Shown piece after piece: positions 41,671 through 51,085 of a stretch of DNA of 64,000 nucleotides. Source of the stretch: Methylovulum sp. (GTDB lineage Bacteria; Pseudomonadota; Gammaproteobacteria; Methylococcales; Methylomonadaceae); contig NZ_JAQTZU010000001.1 in the NCBI RefSeq assembly GCF_028687615.1, forward strand, positions 1-64,000, given 5' to 3'. How positions within the stretch are numbered: the stretch's first letter is position 1; every line of letters begins with the position of its first letter. Made by a program: the position numbers and the translations under genes. The notes under the pieces are model-generated. The model did no database searches and was not told the DNA's origin. It was given only the letters and a program-made list of their open reading frames with translations.

Positions 41671-42612
41671 ATGCAATTAATTAGAGGACTGGCGCATTTA
41701 AAACCGTTTGTGGACGGCTGTGTGCTGACGATAGGCAACTTCGATGGCTTGCACCTAGGCCACCGCGCGGTGATAAAAAAACTGGTGGCGCGTGGCGAGG
41801 CATTGGGGTTGCCTGTGGTCATCATGATTTTTGAACCGCAACCGCTGGAATATTTTTTAAAGGACAATGAACCGTCGCGCCTCAGTGCCTTGCGAGAAAA
41901 AGCCATACAATTCAGTGCCTTGCCAGTCGATTATGTATTGATTGCGCGTTTCAACCGCCAATTTGCCAATGTCGATGCCGAGCAGTTTATTGATGAGATT
42001 TTGCTGAAAAAACTCAATATCAAGCATTTGGTCATCGGCGATGACTTCCATTTTGGCAAAGCGCGGCGCGGAAATTTTAATCTGCTGAAAGAAAAAGGCC
42101 AAAAACACGGCTTTAGCGTCGAAGATACCGGCTCGTATCTGGTCGAAGGTTGCCGCGTCAGCAGCACCTTGATCCGCGACGCCCTGGCGGCGGGCGATTT
42201 GGCACAAGCAGAGCGCTTGCTAGGACACAGTTATTCGATTTGCGGACGCGTCGCCCACGGCGACAAACGGGGGCGCACCCTAGGCTATCCAACCGCCAAC
42301 ATTAAACTGTTCCGTAAAAACACGCCCGTCAACGGCGTATTTGCCGTCACGATGACCGGCATTGATGATCAAGCCGTCTACGGCATCGCCAATGTCGGCA
42401 CCCGCCCAACTATCGACGGCAGCTCCAAAGTGATACTGGAAACGCATTTGTTTAATTTTGACCGCGAGATATACGGGCGGTATGTGGAAGTGCATTTCAA
42501 ACAGAAAATTCGGGATGAGATGCGGTTTGCGTCGGTGAATGAATTGCAAAACCAAATTCAGCGGGACGTGGAAACAGCAAAAAGCTGGTTTGCACAATCC
42601 GGCAATTTGTAA
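41671..42612 (+). CDS. ribF: Bifunctional riboflavin kinase / FAD synthetase
   Basis: A 313-residue enzyme making FMN and then FAD. The N-terminal nucleotidyltransferase has LTIGNFDGLHLGHRAVIKKL and the VIGDDFHFGKARRG loop; the C-terminal flavokinase has RGRTLGYPTANIKL and GIANVGTRPTIDGS. Length is standard. It is co-transcribed with murJ. I saw no FMN riboswitch upstream. Confidence 0.96.
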   Translation: MQLIRGLAHLKPFVDGCVLTIGNFDGLHLGHRAVIKKLVARGEALGLPVVIMIFEPQPLEYFLKDNEPSRLSALREKAIQFSALPVDYVLIARFNRQFANVDAEQFIDEILLKKLNIKHLVIGDDFHFGKARRGNFNLLKEKGQKHGFSVEDTGSYLVEGCRVSSTLIRDALAAGDLAQAERLLGHSYSICGRVAHGDKRGRTLGYPTANIKLFRKNTPVNGVFAVTMTGIDDQAVYGIANVGTRPTIDGSSKVILETHLFNFDREIYGRYVEVHFKQKIRDEMRFASVNELQNQIQRDVETAKSWFAQSGNL

Positions 42613-42623
42613 AGTGCAGCATA

Positions 42624-43061
42624 ATGAAAATTTATCTGGACAATTGTTGCTTAAACAGGCCCTTCGATAATCAAGCGGACCTGCGGATTCATCTGGAAGC
42701 GGAAGCAGTTAAAACCATAATCACCTTGGTTGAACAGCGGACATGGCAACTCATCGGTAGCTCGATTTTAAAATTTGAAATCGCCAAATTGACTGACAAT
42801 TCGAGAAAAAGAGAGCTTGCATTAATGGAATCGTTGGCAAGCGAAATCATTGTGATAAATCAGCAAATCGCCGAAAAAGCCAAACAATTTGAAAATTTTG
42901 GTTTACAAGCTTTCGATGCCTTACATTTGGCTTGTGCTGAAAACAACGCCGATGTACTACTTACCGTTGATGACAAATTTATAAGGAAAGCAAAAAACAT
43001 CACCAAATTGGGAATCAACATCTGCAATCCTATAGTCTGGCTAAATGAGGTTTTGCCATGA
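42624..43061 (+). CDS. PIN-domain protein (VapC-like toxin candidate)
   Basis: A 145-residue PIN-fold protein. Acidic residues of the ribonuclease site are visible: Asp6 in IYLDNCCLNRPFD, the FEIAKL glutamate, Asp in FDALHLACAE and Asp in LLTVDDKFIRKAK. PIN toxins cleave tRNA or rRNA. It begins 11 bp after ribF and overlaps a 70-residue partner by 4 bp (ATGA). The toxin-first order is unlike classic vapBC. Confidence 0.82.
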   Translation: MKIYLDNCCLNRPFDNQADLRIHLEAEAVKTIITLVEQRTWQLIGSSILKFEIAKLTDNSRKRELALMESLASEIIVINQQIAEKAKQFENFGLQAFDALHLACAENNADVLLTVDDKFIRKAKNITKLGINICNPIVWLNEVLP

Positions 43062-43270
43062 ACACCATTGATTACAAAACAGAACAGGAAATTTACCAAA
43101 AAGGCATAGCCGTTCTTTATCAAGGCTTAGGTGCAAGCGGTTTTATCCGCTTTATCCAACAAATGGATCAAGGTCATGGCAACTACGTTGAAGACCGCCA
43201 ACAATGGCAACAGCAGTATTCGGTTGATGCCATTTTGGCGGAATTGGAAAACAACACATTGCTGAAATAA
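43058..43270 (+). CDS. Small partner of the PIN protein (antitoxin candidate)
   Basis: A 70-residue protein (NTIDYKTEQEIYQKGIAVLY, GLGASGFIRFIQQMDQGHGN). It lacks a recognised DNA-binding domain. Overlap with the PIN gene by 4 bp implies coupled translation, as expected for a toxin-antitoxin pair. Similar small proteins accompany PIN genes in cyanobacteria and methanotrophs, from memory. The antitoxin role is inferred from position. Confidence 0.6.
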   Translation: MNTIDYKTEQEIYQKGIAVLYQGLGASGFIRFIQQMDQGHGNYVEDRQQWQQQYSVDAILAELENNTLLK

Positions 43271-43350
43271 CCATAAACACGATTACGCGCCCAAACATCA
43301 CTGCCATTAAGTTAAGATATAAATGTTAATAATCAACATATTATAGCTGT

Positions 43351-43507
43351 GTAGGTTGGGTCGCCTAATGCGCCTACTGTTGGTAGCGATAGCGTAACCC
43401 AACATTTACCGCTCCTGAAAGCTTGCATTATTGTGCATTCGTTGATGCACCCAGGGTTTTTATTGGGTGGTTTTGCCAGTAAAGACGTTGCGCCGCAACG
43501 TCTTTAC
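43351..43507. repeat. Two short dispersed-type palindromes
   Basis: At 43351-43404 GTTGGGTCGC faces GCGTAACCCAAC across ~30 bases, a motif frequent in such genomes. At 43479-43507 GTAAAGACGTTGCG and CGCAACGTCTTTAC form a perfect 14-bp stem around one base. The latter closely resembles a well-known cyanobacterial repeat of the GTAGAGACGTTGC type. Either could terminate mucD. Confidence 0.75.
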
Positions 43508-43522
43508 AAAGGTGAAGCGCCT

Positions 43523-44929
43523 CTATTTATCTATCTTAAGTGCCAAAAACGCAGGGCTGCCGCGTCGTTGTATCAGCACGGCGACAGATTTTCCTATAGG
43601 CAGGTTTTTGATGGTCTTTTCAAAATCATCAACCGAGCGGATGACCGTGTTTTGGAGGCGTAAAATAACGTCACCGCGTTGAATGCCCGCTTCTTTGGCT
43701 GCGCCTTTGCTGACTTCCTGCACTACCACGCCACCACTGGGCATTTGTAAGGATTCCCGTTGCTCATCGGTCAGTTCGCTCACCGTGATGCCAATTCTAT
43801 TCATCGGTTTGGTTTCAGTTTTTGCTTCCGCCAATTGTTCAGGCTGGTCGGGCAATAAGCCGATTTTAAACTCGACGGTTTTGCTTTCACCTTGCCTGAT
43901 GATTTTTAGCGTGGCGTTGCTATTGATTGCCGCCATGCCAACCAAAGGCGGCAGATCACCTGATGTGTCAATCACTTGACCATTGAATTCAACAATCACG
44001 TCACCCAGTTGCAAATCGGCTTTTTCGGCGGGACTGCCGGGCATGACTTTGGAAACCAACGCACCTTGCGGTTTTTTCATGCCGAACGATTCCGCCAATT
44101 CGCGGGTGACGTCCTGGATTTGTACGCCCAACCAGCCGTGCGAGGCTTTGCCCTTGGTTTTGATTTGGTCAACGACGTTCATGACCACGTCTATCGGAAT
44201 GGCAAAAGACAAGCCCATAAAACCGCCGGTGCGGCTGTAGATTTGCGAGTTGATGCCGATGACTTTACCGTCCATATTGAACAACGGGCCGCCGGAATTG
44301 CCGGGATTGATCGCCACGTCGGTTTGGATGAACGGCACATAGTTGCCGCCAGGCAAGCTACGGCCTTTGGCACTGACGATACCGGCGGTGACGGATTGCT
44401 CAAAGCCGAACGGGGAGCCGATAGCCAGCACCCATTCACCGACTTGCAATTTTTCAGGTGTGCCTATTGCCACGGAAGGCAGGTTGCTGGCGGCAACTTT
44501 CAGCAAAGCGACATCGGTGCGTGCGTCGGAACCTATCAGCTTGGCGACCAATTCACGGCGGTCGGAGAATTTGACGATAATCTCATCGGCGTCTTTGACC
44601 ACATGATGGTTGGTCAGCACATAACCATCGGAGGAAATGATAAAACCGGAGCCTAAAGATTGGGTGTCGCCGGAATCATAGCCGTCCCCATTACCTTCGG
44701 GGTTATTGTAAAAATGTTTGAACAGCTCTTCCATTTCCGGCGGCATACCTTCAGGCAGTTGTGGCTTGACGGTGCTTTCAGGCGCGGGTTTGGCTTTCTG
44801 GGAGGTGCTGATATTGACAACGGCAACGCCATTGGTTTTGACCATTTCTGTAAAATCGGGTAATTGCGCCAAAACATTTTGGCTCGTCATGACCATAAAA
44901 AACACAAATAAGCTTATGATTTTTGGCAT
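43523..44929 (-). CDS. mucD: Periplasmic serine protease DegP/MucD
   Basis: A 468-residue HtrA-family protease/chaperone with a signal peptide (KIISLFVFFMVMTSQNVLAQ). The triad is His in VLTNHHVVKDADEI, Asp in DARTDVALLKV and Ser in INPGNSGGPLFN. Two PDZ domains follow (WLGVQIQDVTRELAE, VVVQEVSKGAAKEAG). It degrades misfolded envelope proteins. As last gene of the rpoE-mucA-mucB-mucD unit it matches the Pseudomonas MucD position, though 146 bp with a palindrome separate it from mucB. Confidence 0.94.
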   Translation of the reverse strand: MPKIISLFVFFMVMTSQNVLAQLPDFTEMVKTNGVAVVNISTSQKAKPAPESTVKPQLPEGMPPEMEELFKHFYNNPEGNGDGYDSGDTQSLGSGFIISSDGYVLTNHHVVKDADEIIVKFSDRRELVAKLIGSDARTDVALLKVAASNLPSVAIGTPEKLQVGEWVLAIGSPFGFEQSVTAGIVSAKGRSLPGGNYVPFIQTDVAINPGNSGGPLFNMDGKVIGINSQIYSRTGGFMGLSFAIPIDVVMNVVDQIKTKGKASHGWLGVQIQDVTRELAESFGMKKPQGALVSKVMPGSPAEKADLQLGDVIVEFNGQVIDTSGDLPPLVGMAAINSNATLKIIRQGESKTVEFKIGLLPDQPEQLAEAKTETKPMNRIGITVSELTDEQRESLQMPSGGVVVQEVSKGAAKEAGIQRGDVILRLQNTVIRSVDDFEKTIKNLPIGKSVAVLIQRRGSPAFLALKIDK

Positions 44930-44984
44930 ATTATCTCCATTTAAACTGTTAAAATTAGTTGTAGCGGCATTTGTTAATTGGTTT

Positions 44985-45066
44985 ATAAGTTCTTGCTTTA
45001 GCTTTATAGGAATCTTTGCAAGAACTTATGGGAACAAGAACTCATGGGAACAAGAGCTCATGGGAA
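44985..45066. repeat. cataagt-type palindrome with short tandem units
   Basis: ATAAGTTCTTGC (44985-44996) pairs with GCAAGAACTTAT (45018-45029), a third version of the family with inner TCTTGC. It is followed by about three 16-18-base units of the form GGAACAAGAACTCATG (about 45020-45063) and by GGGAAAATTAATATT, the same bases that follow the ATG of the Uma2 gene. No Uma2 gene is here. The element fills the mucB-mucD gap. Confidence 0.85.
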
Positions 45067-45075
45067 AATTAATAT

Positions 45076-46095
45076 TCAACGGGTAGCGTCACGCAGTTTG
45101 ACACTGTCGGCAATCAGGCGGATGGTTTCCGAAGGGACTTCACCCATCACCGTCAATTCAAAATCGCCTAGTGTGTGGCTGAAAAAATTGACGGCATCAA
45201 TGGCCTGCACCCTGTTTGAATCAAGGTTCACCAAGGGTTGCGCGGCATTTTTATGCTCCATATAAACAGAAACTGACGCAAGCCCGTCACTCAGCAACAA
45301 ATGGTCGACGGGTTGTTCTAAGTCGTGCATAGGTTTGCGGGTAAAGAACACTTCTTTAAAACCTTTGGGTAGCACCGACAACACAAATGGCATTTGTTGT
45401 GACACCGGCTCTTCATTATTTTCTGAAGATAGGGCGGCATTGGCATTGGCCGGTTTCAAGCCAACAAAAGGCAACGCGTCTTTAACTTCCAGCTCGGTAA
45501 ACATTAGCTCCTCAAGAACTTCTTCATCCTGATCATAAACAACAACTTTTAACGGCAAATACCATTGCTGGCTAAGCCAAACTTTGCGGGCATATCTAAG
45601 GTCGTCTTTAGGTTTGATAGTGACGACATAGGCGGGCAACATGGCGATGCTTTCTTCGCCTGCCAGCTTGATTTCGTAGACGGCGTCCAGTTGATTTATA
45701 TCGGTCGGCAGTTCAATCAGAAAAGAACGTTCAAAAGGACGGTGGTCAACAACCAGTTTTTGCGTGGCTTTGTAAAGACAACTGACTTTGCCGGTTTCCC
45801 GCACCACTTCGCGTAAAGGGGAGTTTAAGGACAACAGATGTTCCTGTTCATGTCCGTTGTTAGCGGCATGGGAATATTTCATCGGCTCCAATTTGCCGTC
45901 CCGTAAAAATGCAACCGTACCCTGGTAATTCATTGTCCGCATCGCCAGCGCCATTTTTGCCAAGGCTTGTTTACCATCCAGCAATTGCAACGCCGGACGT
46001 GTTTCTGTGTTAGCGGGTGGCGGCGTATTTTCCGCCAAAGCGTTGAGCGTTGAAACAACGGGGAGGATAAGGAAAAACCACTTTACCACAATCAT
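45076..46095 (-). CDS. mucB: Sigma-E regulatory protein MucB/RseB
   Basis: A 339-residue periplasmic protein with a signal peptide. ALAKMALAMRTMNYQGTVAF is the usual beginning of the RseB lipoprotein-like sensing domain; the C-terminal domain (VLPKGFKEVFFTRKPM, LLLSDGLASVSVYMEH) is also typical. It binds the anti-sigma factor and shields it from proteolysis until lipids or LPS displace it. It overlaps mucA by 4 bp. Confidence 0.92.
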   Translation of the reverse strand: MIVVKWFFLILPVVSTLNALAENTPPPANTETRPALQLLDGKQALAKMALAMRTMNYQGTVAFLRDGKLEPMKYSHAANNGHEQEHLLSLNSPLREVVRETGKVSCLYKATQKLVVDHRPFERSFLIELPTDINQLDAVYEIKLAGEESIAMLPAYVVTIKPKDDLRYARKVWLSQQWYLPLKVVVYDQDEEVLEELMFTELEVKDALPFVGLKPANANAALSSENNEEPVSQQMPFVLSVLPKGFKEVFFTRKPMHDLEQPVDHLLLSDGLASVSVYMEHKNAAQPLVNLDSNRVQAIDAVNFFSHTLGDFELTVMGEVPSETIRLIADSVKLRDATR

Positions 46096-46646
46096 TTTTG
46101 GTTATACGTCGTCACGCGGGCCATGGATTTAAGGTTCGGATTATTGGCATAGACACTGCCGTTGTGTGCTTGGAGATAATCATTGATCCGGGCATTCAGT
46201 GGGATTTCAGATTCGGTTTTGGGGGTATCGACCGGAGAATTTGGCAAGGTTTTCGGGGTTTGTTGTTGGGCGACTTGTAAGCTGGTGGCAGGCACTTTAT
46301 CGTTACCACCCAGATGCGGCAACGAGCGCACCGCCAACACCGAAACCACCGCCACGGAAGCCGCCAGTGCCAACCATTGATAAGGGAAACGGCGGTTTGC
46401 CGGTTTCTTGCGTGGCAATAAATAAACGGGTTCGTGTTGCAATTGCTGGCTGACTTTTTCCGAAAAATCCGTGCTAAGGTTCAAAAACTGATCGGTTTTA
46501 AGCGCGTGGCTAATGGCTTCATAGCGGTTCAGTTTGTTGGTCAATTCAGGATTAGCGCGCAATTTTTGCAATAAATCCAAAGCTTCGTCATAGTCCAGTT
46601 CGTTATCTAGGAATTGGGAAATTTTGGGGTTCATTTCTTCGTTCAT
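46092..46646 (-). CDS. mucA: Anti-sigma-E factor MucA/RseA
   Basis: A 184-residue single-pass membrane protein. The N-terminal RseA domain (KISQFLDNELDYDEALDLLQ, NRYEAISHALK) binds sigma E in the cytoplasm; PYQWLALAASVAVVSVLAV is the membrane helix; the C-terminal ~75 residues are periplasmic. Regulated proteolysis releases the sigma factor. It overlaps rpoE and mucB, so the three are tightly coupled. Confidence 0.92.
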   Translation of the reverse strand: MNEEMNPKISQFLDNELDYDEALDLLQKLRANPELTNKLNRYEAISHALKTDQFLNLSTDFSEKVSQQLQHEPVYLLPRKKPANRRFPYQWLALAASVAVVSVLAVRSLPHLGGNDKVPATSLQVAQQQTPKTLPNSPVDTPKTESEIPLNARINDYLQAHNGSVYANNPNLKSMARVTTYNQK

Positions 46647-47248
46647 TAAAAGTCACCGTTTGTGAGCAAGGGGTTTAGTTTATTATCAATCGCTTCACGC
46701 GCCCTAAAAATACGTGATCGCACTGTTCCAACCGGACATTCCATCGCTTCGGCAATTTCTTCGTAACTCATCCCTTCAAATTCTCTTAGCATGATGGCGG
46801 TACGCATTTCATCAGGCAGGTTTTCAATCGCAGACCGGATAGCCTTGACAATTTCTTCGTTCATCAACAAGCGTTCCGGCGTATCAATACCTTGCAATTG
46901 CGGTGCGTTTTCTATGGCTTCCGCATCTTGGATATCGACTTCGTATTGGCTGCTACGCCGTGAGCGTGACACCAGATAGTTTTTCGCGGTATTGATGGCG
47001 ATACGGTACAACCAGGTGTAAAAAGTGGAATCACCACGGAAACTGCCGATAGCACGATAAGCCTTGATGAACGCTTCTTGCGCGACATCCTGGGCTTCAC
47101 TGGGGTCTTTAAGATAGCGGTTTACCAACTGGACGATCTTATGTTGATATTTTATGACCAACAAATCATAAGCCTTTTTATCGCCCTGCTGCACACGCGC
47201 CACTAAATCTTCATCGAGATGTTCGCTAGTCCTCTTTTGACTGTTCAC
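46646..47248 (-). CDS. rpoE: RNA polymerase sigma-E factor (RpoE/AlgU)
   Basis: A 200-residue ECF sigma factor. Region 2 (KYQHKIVQLVNRYLKDPSEA, DVAQEAFIKAYRAIGSFRGD, FYTWLYRIAINTAKN) and region 4 (IMLREFEGMSYEEIAEAMEC, PVGTVRSRIFRAREAI) are complete and close to gammaproteobacterial RpoE. It turns on envelope-repair genes. Autoregulation is usual; GAACTT at 47290-47295 (minus strand) is a possible -35 but I could not find a convincing -10. Confidence 0.95.
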   Translation of the reverse strand: MNSQKRTSEHLDEDLVARVQQGDKKAYDLLVIKYQHKIVQLVNRYLKDPSEAQDVAQEAFIKAYRAIGSFRGDSTFYTWLYRIAINTAKNYLVSRSRRSSQYEVDIQDAEAIENAPQLQGIDTPERLLMNEEIVKAIRSAIENLPDEMRTAIMLREFEGMSYEEIAEAMECPVGTVRSRIFRAREAIDNKLNPLLTNGDF

Positions 47249-47399
47249 TACGGCTCTTTAATGTTGGGATGGACAGGATTAATCTGAATAAGTTCTTTTG
47301 TGACAAAATTGTGTTATCACTTTAAAAAAAGGTATTATCGCTAATCTGTGATAACTAAGCCACTTTTGCGAGTTGGCTGCCAATACCTTTGTTAGTTTT

Positions 47400-49016
47400 A
47401 TGCCGCTTTATTCTGAAAGTTTTGCAAGAAGTTATGATGTGTTAATTATTGGCAGTGGTGGTGCCGGGCTCAGTTTGGCCATCAAATTGGCGGGCTGCGG
47501 CGTCCAAGTCGCCGTATTGTCAAAATTCGCCTTGACTGCCGGTAGCACTTATTATGCACAAGGTGGCATTTCTGCCGTTTTCGATGCCGATGATTCAATC
47601 GAGTCGCATATTGAAGACACGCTGGATGCCGGTGCGGGTTTGTGTAATCCTGAAATCGTCAGACTGACGGTCACACAGGGTAAAAGTTCCATCGAATGGT
47701 TACGCCGGCAAGGTGTCGCCTTTACCGAAGACGTCACGCCCACTGGTGAAAAAATCCTGCATCTCAACCGCGAAGGCGGGCATTCGCACCGTAGGATCGT
47801 CCATACTGCCGACGCCACCGGCAAAGCCGTGTCATTGTCGTTGATTGAACGCGCCCAGGAACATGAAAACATCCATTTGTTTGAACACCACAATGTCGTC
47901 GAACTCATCACCGCGCCAAGCAGCGGGGAAACCGGCAAGGCCATCTTGGGTGCTTATGTCCTGGATTCGCAACAACAAACCGTAAAAACATTCACCGCCA
48001 AGGTGGTTGTCCTGGCAACCGGCGGGGCCAGCAAGGTGTATTTGTACAGCACCAACCCGCAAAGCGCGACCGGCGATGGCATTGCCTTGGCATGGCGGGC
48101 GGGTTGCCGTGTCAGCAATATGGAATTCATGCAATTCCACCCGACTTGTTTGTACCATCCCAAAGCGCAATCTTTCCTGATCAGCGAGGCGGTCAGGGGC
48201 GAAGGCGGCAAATTGATCCTGCCGGATGGTTCGGCCTTTATGCAGAATTTTGACCCGCGCGGCGAGTTGGCCCCACGGGACATCGTCGCAAGGGCCATCG
48301 ACCACGAAATCAAAAAACGCGGTATTGATTGCGTGTATCTGGACATCAGCCATAAATCCGAAGAATTCATCCTGAAACACTTTCCAACCATCCATAAAAA
48401 ATGCCTGAAGTTCGGGATAGACATCACCAAACAACCCATCCCTGTCGTGCCTTCCGCGCATTACACTTGCGGCGGTGTGCTGACTGACAGCTATGCGCGC
48501 ACCGATATTGGCAACCTCTACGCGATAGGCGAAGTCGCCAGCACCGGATTGCACGGGGCCAACCGCATGGCGAGCAACTCCTTGCTGGAATGCCTGGTGT
48601 TTGCCGACCGTGCCAGCGTTGATATTTTGGCGAAACTCGACAGCATCCCCACGCCACCCAGAGTGCCTGACTGGGACGACTCGCAAGTCAGCGACTCCGA
48701 TGAAGAAGTGGTTGTCTCGCACAATTGGGACGAGCTACGCCATTTCATGTGGGATTATGTCGGCATTGTCAGGACGGACAAGCGTTTATACCGCGCCATG
48801 AACCGCGTCGAACTGCTTAAACATGAAATCAACGAATATTACCGTTATTTCCGTGTCACCAGTGATTTGTTGGAATTGCGTAATCTGGTGATTGTGGCGG
48901 AATTGATCATCCGTTGCGCCCTGCAACGCAAGGAAAGCAGGGGCTTGCATTACACGCTGGACTATCCTGAAACCGATAACGGCAAGCCGCCACAAAATAC
49001 CATCCTGACTCCCTAG
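47400..49016 (+). CDS. nadB: L-aspartate oxidase
   Basis: A 538-residue FAD enzyme that oxidises aspartate to iminoaspartate for NAD synthesis with NadA. The FAD-binding motif [20 protein letters not shown], the AQGGISAVF loop, [18 protein letters not shown] and [20 protein letters not shown] are all diagnostic. ATG 47400 is preferred to the upstream TTG. It is divergent from rpoE across 151 bp, the usual arrangement in gammaproteobacteria. Confidence 0.95.
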   Translation: MPLYSESFARSYDVLIIGSGGAGLSLAIKLAGCGVQVAVLSKFALTAGSTYYAQGGISAVFDADDSIESHIEDTLDAGAGLCNPEIVRLTVTQGKSSIEWLRRQGVAFTEDVTPTGEKILHLNREGGHSHRRIVHTADATGKAVSLSLIERAQEHENIHLFEHHNVVELITAPSSGETGKAILGAYVLDSQQQTVKTFTAKVVVLATGGASKVYLYSTNPQSATGDGIALAWRAGCRVSNMEFMQFHPTCLYHPKAQSFLISEAVRGEGGKLILPDGSAFMQNFDPRGELAPRDIVARAIDHEIKKRGIDCVYLDISHKSEEFILKHFPTIHKKCLKFGIDITKQPIPVVPSAHYTCGGVLTDSYARTDIGNLYAIGEVASTGLHGANRMASNSLLECLVFADRASVDILAKLDSIPTPPRVPDWDDSQVSDSDEEVVVSHNWDELRHFMWDYVGIVRTDKRLYRAMNRVELLKHEINEYYRYFRVTSDLLELRNLVIVAELIIRCALQRKESRGLHYTLDYPETDNGKPPQNTILTP

Positions 49017-49106
49017 CGGGGCACTGATTTGTATATAATTCCGCTATTTCGGGTGTATACTTCGCCCACTCCTTAATATAAAAATTAAAAATACGGGGAT
49101 CTTCTG

Positions 49107-50504
49107 ATGACTGAAAAGACCGCTAGCAAATACCTGCTCAACCTGGAAAAACAATTCGCCCACGACAACCCTGTCTTGCTGCAAGCCTTAAGAGTCTTTC
49201 AAGAAGTGGACCAGCTAGAATATGACCTGGGCCTTATCGAAGCGGAAGAGACCACCGCCAGCAAACATTCCTGGTGGCCTATCGTCAGCCTGATTGGTGG
49301 CAACTCCACCGCCAAATCCCGTTTTATCAACAGCTACTTGGATACCGAACAGTTGCTGTCCGGGACGCCTGCCTCCAGCCATAAATTTACCGTGCTATTG
49401 CACAACAACCAAGCCAATTCCAACACCCTGCCCGGCACCGCACTGGATGTTGATCCGCGTTACCCTTTCTATAAAATCAGCAGCAAAATCGAACAACAGC
49501 AGGCAGGGGAAGGCGGCCGCATCAATTCGTATCTGGAATTGAAAACCCTGTCCAGCGAACGCTTAAAGGGCAAATTGTTTATCGACGCACCGAATGTCGT
49601 CACCGCGATGGCGACACCGGTCATCCACATGCTGACCCGACAAACCATAGAAACCTCTGACTTGGTCTTCGTCTTTAACGATGTGTTTGACGCAGAAACC
49701 GCATTGGCTAAAGAACTGATAGAACTTATCGCCCTGCATCAGGACACCAATAAGTTTGTCTATCTGATAGACGAGCCCACCGCCAACTTAAGCACCACCA
49801 ACAACAACGCGATCATTTCTTTGTGGCAGAGAAAGTTGTCTGAATTCGGACTTAACACGGGACAATTTATCGTGTTGACCAACCAGCAAAATTCGGCAAA
49901 CCCATCGGGTGCCGGTTATTTTGCCGAAATCGACCACCGTATGACCAACGTCGCCCATAGCCGCTCTTACCGAGTACTCGATGCCTTGGAAAAAAACATC
50001 AATGACATAGAAGAGGTGGTGGTACCGGAAACCCAAAAAGGCATTTCGTCGTGGAAAGACCGCGTCAACATGACGACGCTGGTCATCCTCAGTTTTATTG
50101 GCTCGCTGGCGGTGTTGGCGGAAATAGAAATGGGGATTCTGGAATTATTGATGGACCCGATTATAGGGCCGGCCATCGGGGCGGGCCTGATTGCCGTCAT
50201 GATCCCCATCCATTTGATCAACAGCAGGTTACAGGCGAAATTAATCAGCCACAAATTACATGCCCGGCAGAAAGAACTGCATTTAATGGAAAACCTGGGC
50301 GAATTTTTTGAAAAAAACCAGACTTTTGGACGTATGCTCTTGACCGTCAGCGACCCGGTCGGCTGGAACAAAAAAACCAAAGCCCGGATCATGCAACTGC
50401 GCGAAAAAACCGAGGAGCTGGTACAGGCCTTAAATGACAACTTCAGCAATTACCAGGAATCACCGTCATCAACGCCTGCATCCAGTTTTAAAGAATTCCC
50501 CTAG
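49107..50504 (+). CDS. EHD/dynamin-like protein with degenerate P-loop
   Basis: A 465-residue protein. Residues 56-72 (WWPIVSLIGGNSTAKSRFIN) occupy the place of a Walker A motif, but the usual GxxSTGKS has Ala for the Gly before Lys. TPASSHKFTVLLHNN and LPGTALDVDPRYPF (~109-122) resemble the EHD-family stretch PGNAL.VDP..PF. IDAPN at 159-163 replaces the dynamin DTPG. Residues ~325-375 are two hydrophobic segments (TTLVILSFIGSLAVLAEI; MDPIIGPAIGAGLIAVMIPI), then a helical tail. I infer a membrane-remodelling GTPase relative, perhaps weakly active or inactive. A membrane protein gene follows 80 bp later. Confidence 0.6.
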   Translation: MTEKTASKYLLNLEKQFAHDNPVLLQALRVFQEVDQLEYDLGLIEAEETTASKHSWWPIVSLIGGNSTAKSRFINSYLDTEQLLSGTPASSHKFTVLLHNNQANSNTLPGTALDVDPRYPFYKISSKIEQQQAGEGGRINSYLELKTLSSERLKGKLFIDAPNVVTAMATPVIHMLTRQTIETSDLVFVFNDVFDAETALAKELIELIALHQDTNKFVYLIDEPTANLSTTNNNAIISLWQRKLSEFGLNTGQFIVLTNQQNSANPSGAGYFAEIDHRMTNVAHSRSYRVLDALEKNINDIEEVVVPETQKGISSWKDRVNMTTLVILSFIGSLAVLAEIEMGILELLMDPIIGPAIGAGLIAVMIPIHLINSRLQAKLISHKLHARQKELHLMENLGEFFEKNQTFGRMLLTVSDPVGWNKKTKARIMQLREKTEELVQALNDNFSNYQESPSSTPASSFKEFP

Positions 50505-50583
50505 AGCCTTGCCCGTGGCAATCAACCAAAGGGCGTACATCCTATAGCTGCTAATCAACGGCATAACCTGCTAATAATTAACT

Positions 50584-51084
50584 ATGGATACTTTAAAAAA
50601 CTATCTGCCGTTGTGCTGGTTTAAATCAAATCCGCTTGAGCTGATAAGATCGGTTAGTTTTTTCAAACAAAACCTCATCTTCTATTTTATTGTTGAATTT
50701 TTATTACAGGCAAACATGACCGATGATCCGCTCGAGTCATTTTATGAAGTAAGCTTTGAAACCCTGCTGACCTTGCTGTTCATTGGCGTTATGCTGGCCC
50801 TCAACAAATCCATGTACGCTTTTATCCAAATCTCGACCGCCGTCCTGTTCTGTTCCAACGCCGTTTCCTTTTTTGTAATCCCCGTCCTGGTCTGGCTGAC
50901 CATCAGTGAAAACACCATCAGTTATTATCTGGTGGGTTTGCTGATTTTTTGGGATTACGCACTGACCACCTACATCATCAAACGGGTGCTCACGCTTAAC
51001 ATAGCCGCCAGTGCGGTGGTCTCGCTGTTTTACGTCACCTTTACTTACTTCGGTGCTTATACGCTAGGGCAGTTGGTGCAATAG
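50584..51084 (+). CDS. Multi-pass membrane protein, unknown
   Basis: A 166-residue protein with about four hydrophobic segments (LLTLLFIGVMLALNK; FIQISTAVLFCSNAVSFFVI; YYLVGLLIFWDYALTTYI; AVVSLFYVTFTYFGAYTLG). No family recognised; the general look is Yip1-like. It follows the dynamin-like gene in the same direction and is convergent with hisC, one base apart. A joint role with the dynamin-like protein is a guess from position. Confidence 0.6.
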   Translation: MDTLKNYLPLCWFKSNPLELIRSVSFFKQNLIFYFIVEFLLQANMTDDPLESFYEVSFETLLTLLFIGVMLALNKSMYAFIQISTAVLFCSNAVSFFVIPVLVWLTISENTISYYLVGLLIFWDYALTTYIIKRVLTLNIAASAVVSLFYVTFTYFGAYTLGQLVQ

Positions 51085-51085
51085 C

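Noticed and set aside
47249-47372. Sigma-E type promoter upstream of rpoE
   Set aside because: A GAACTT is present on the minus strand at 47290-47295, but no matching -10 at the right spacing was found.
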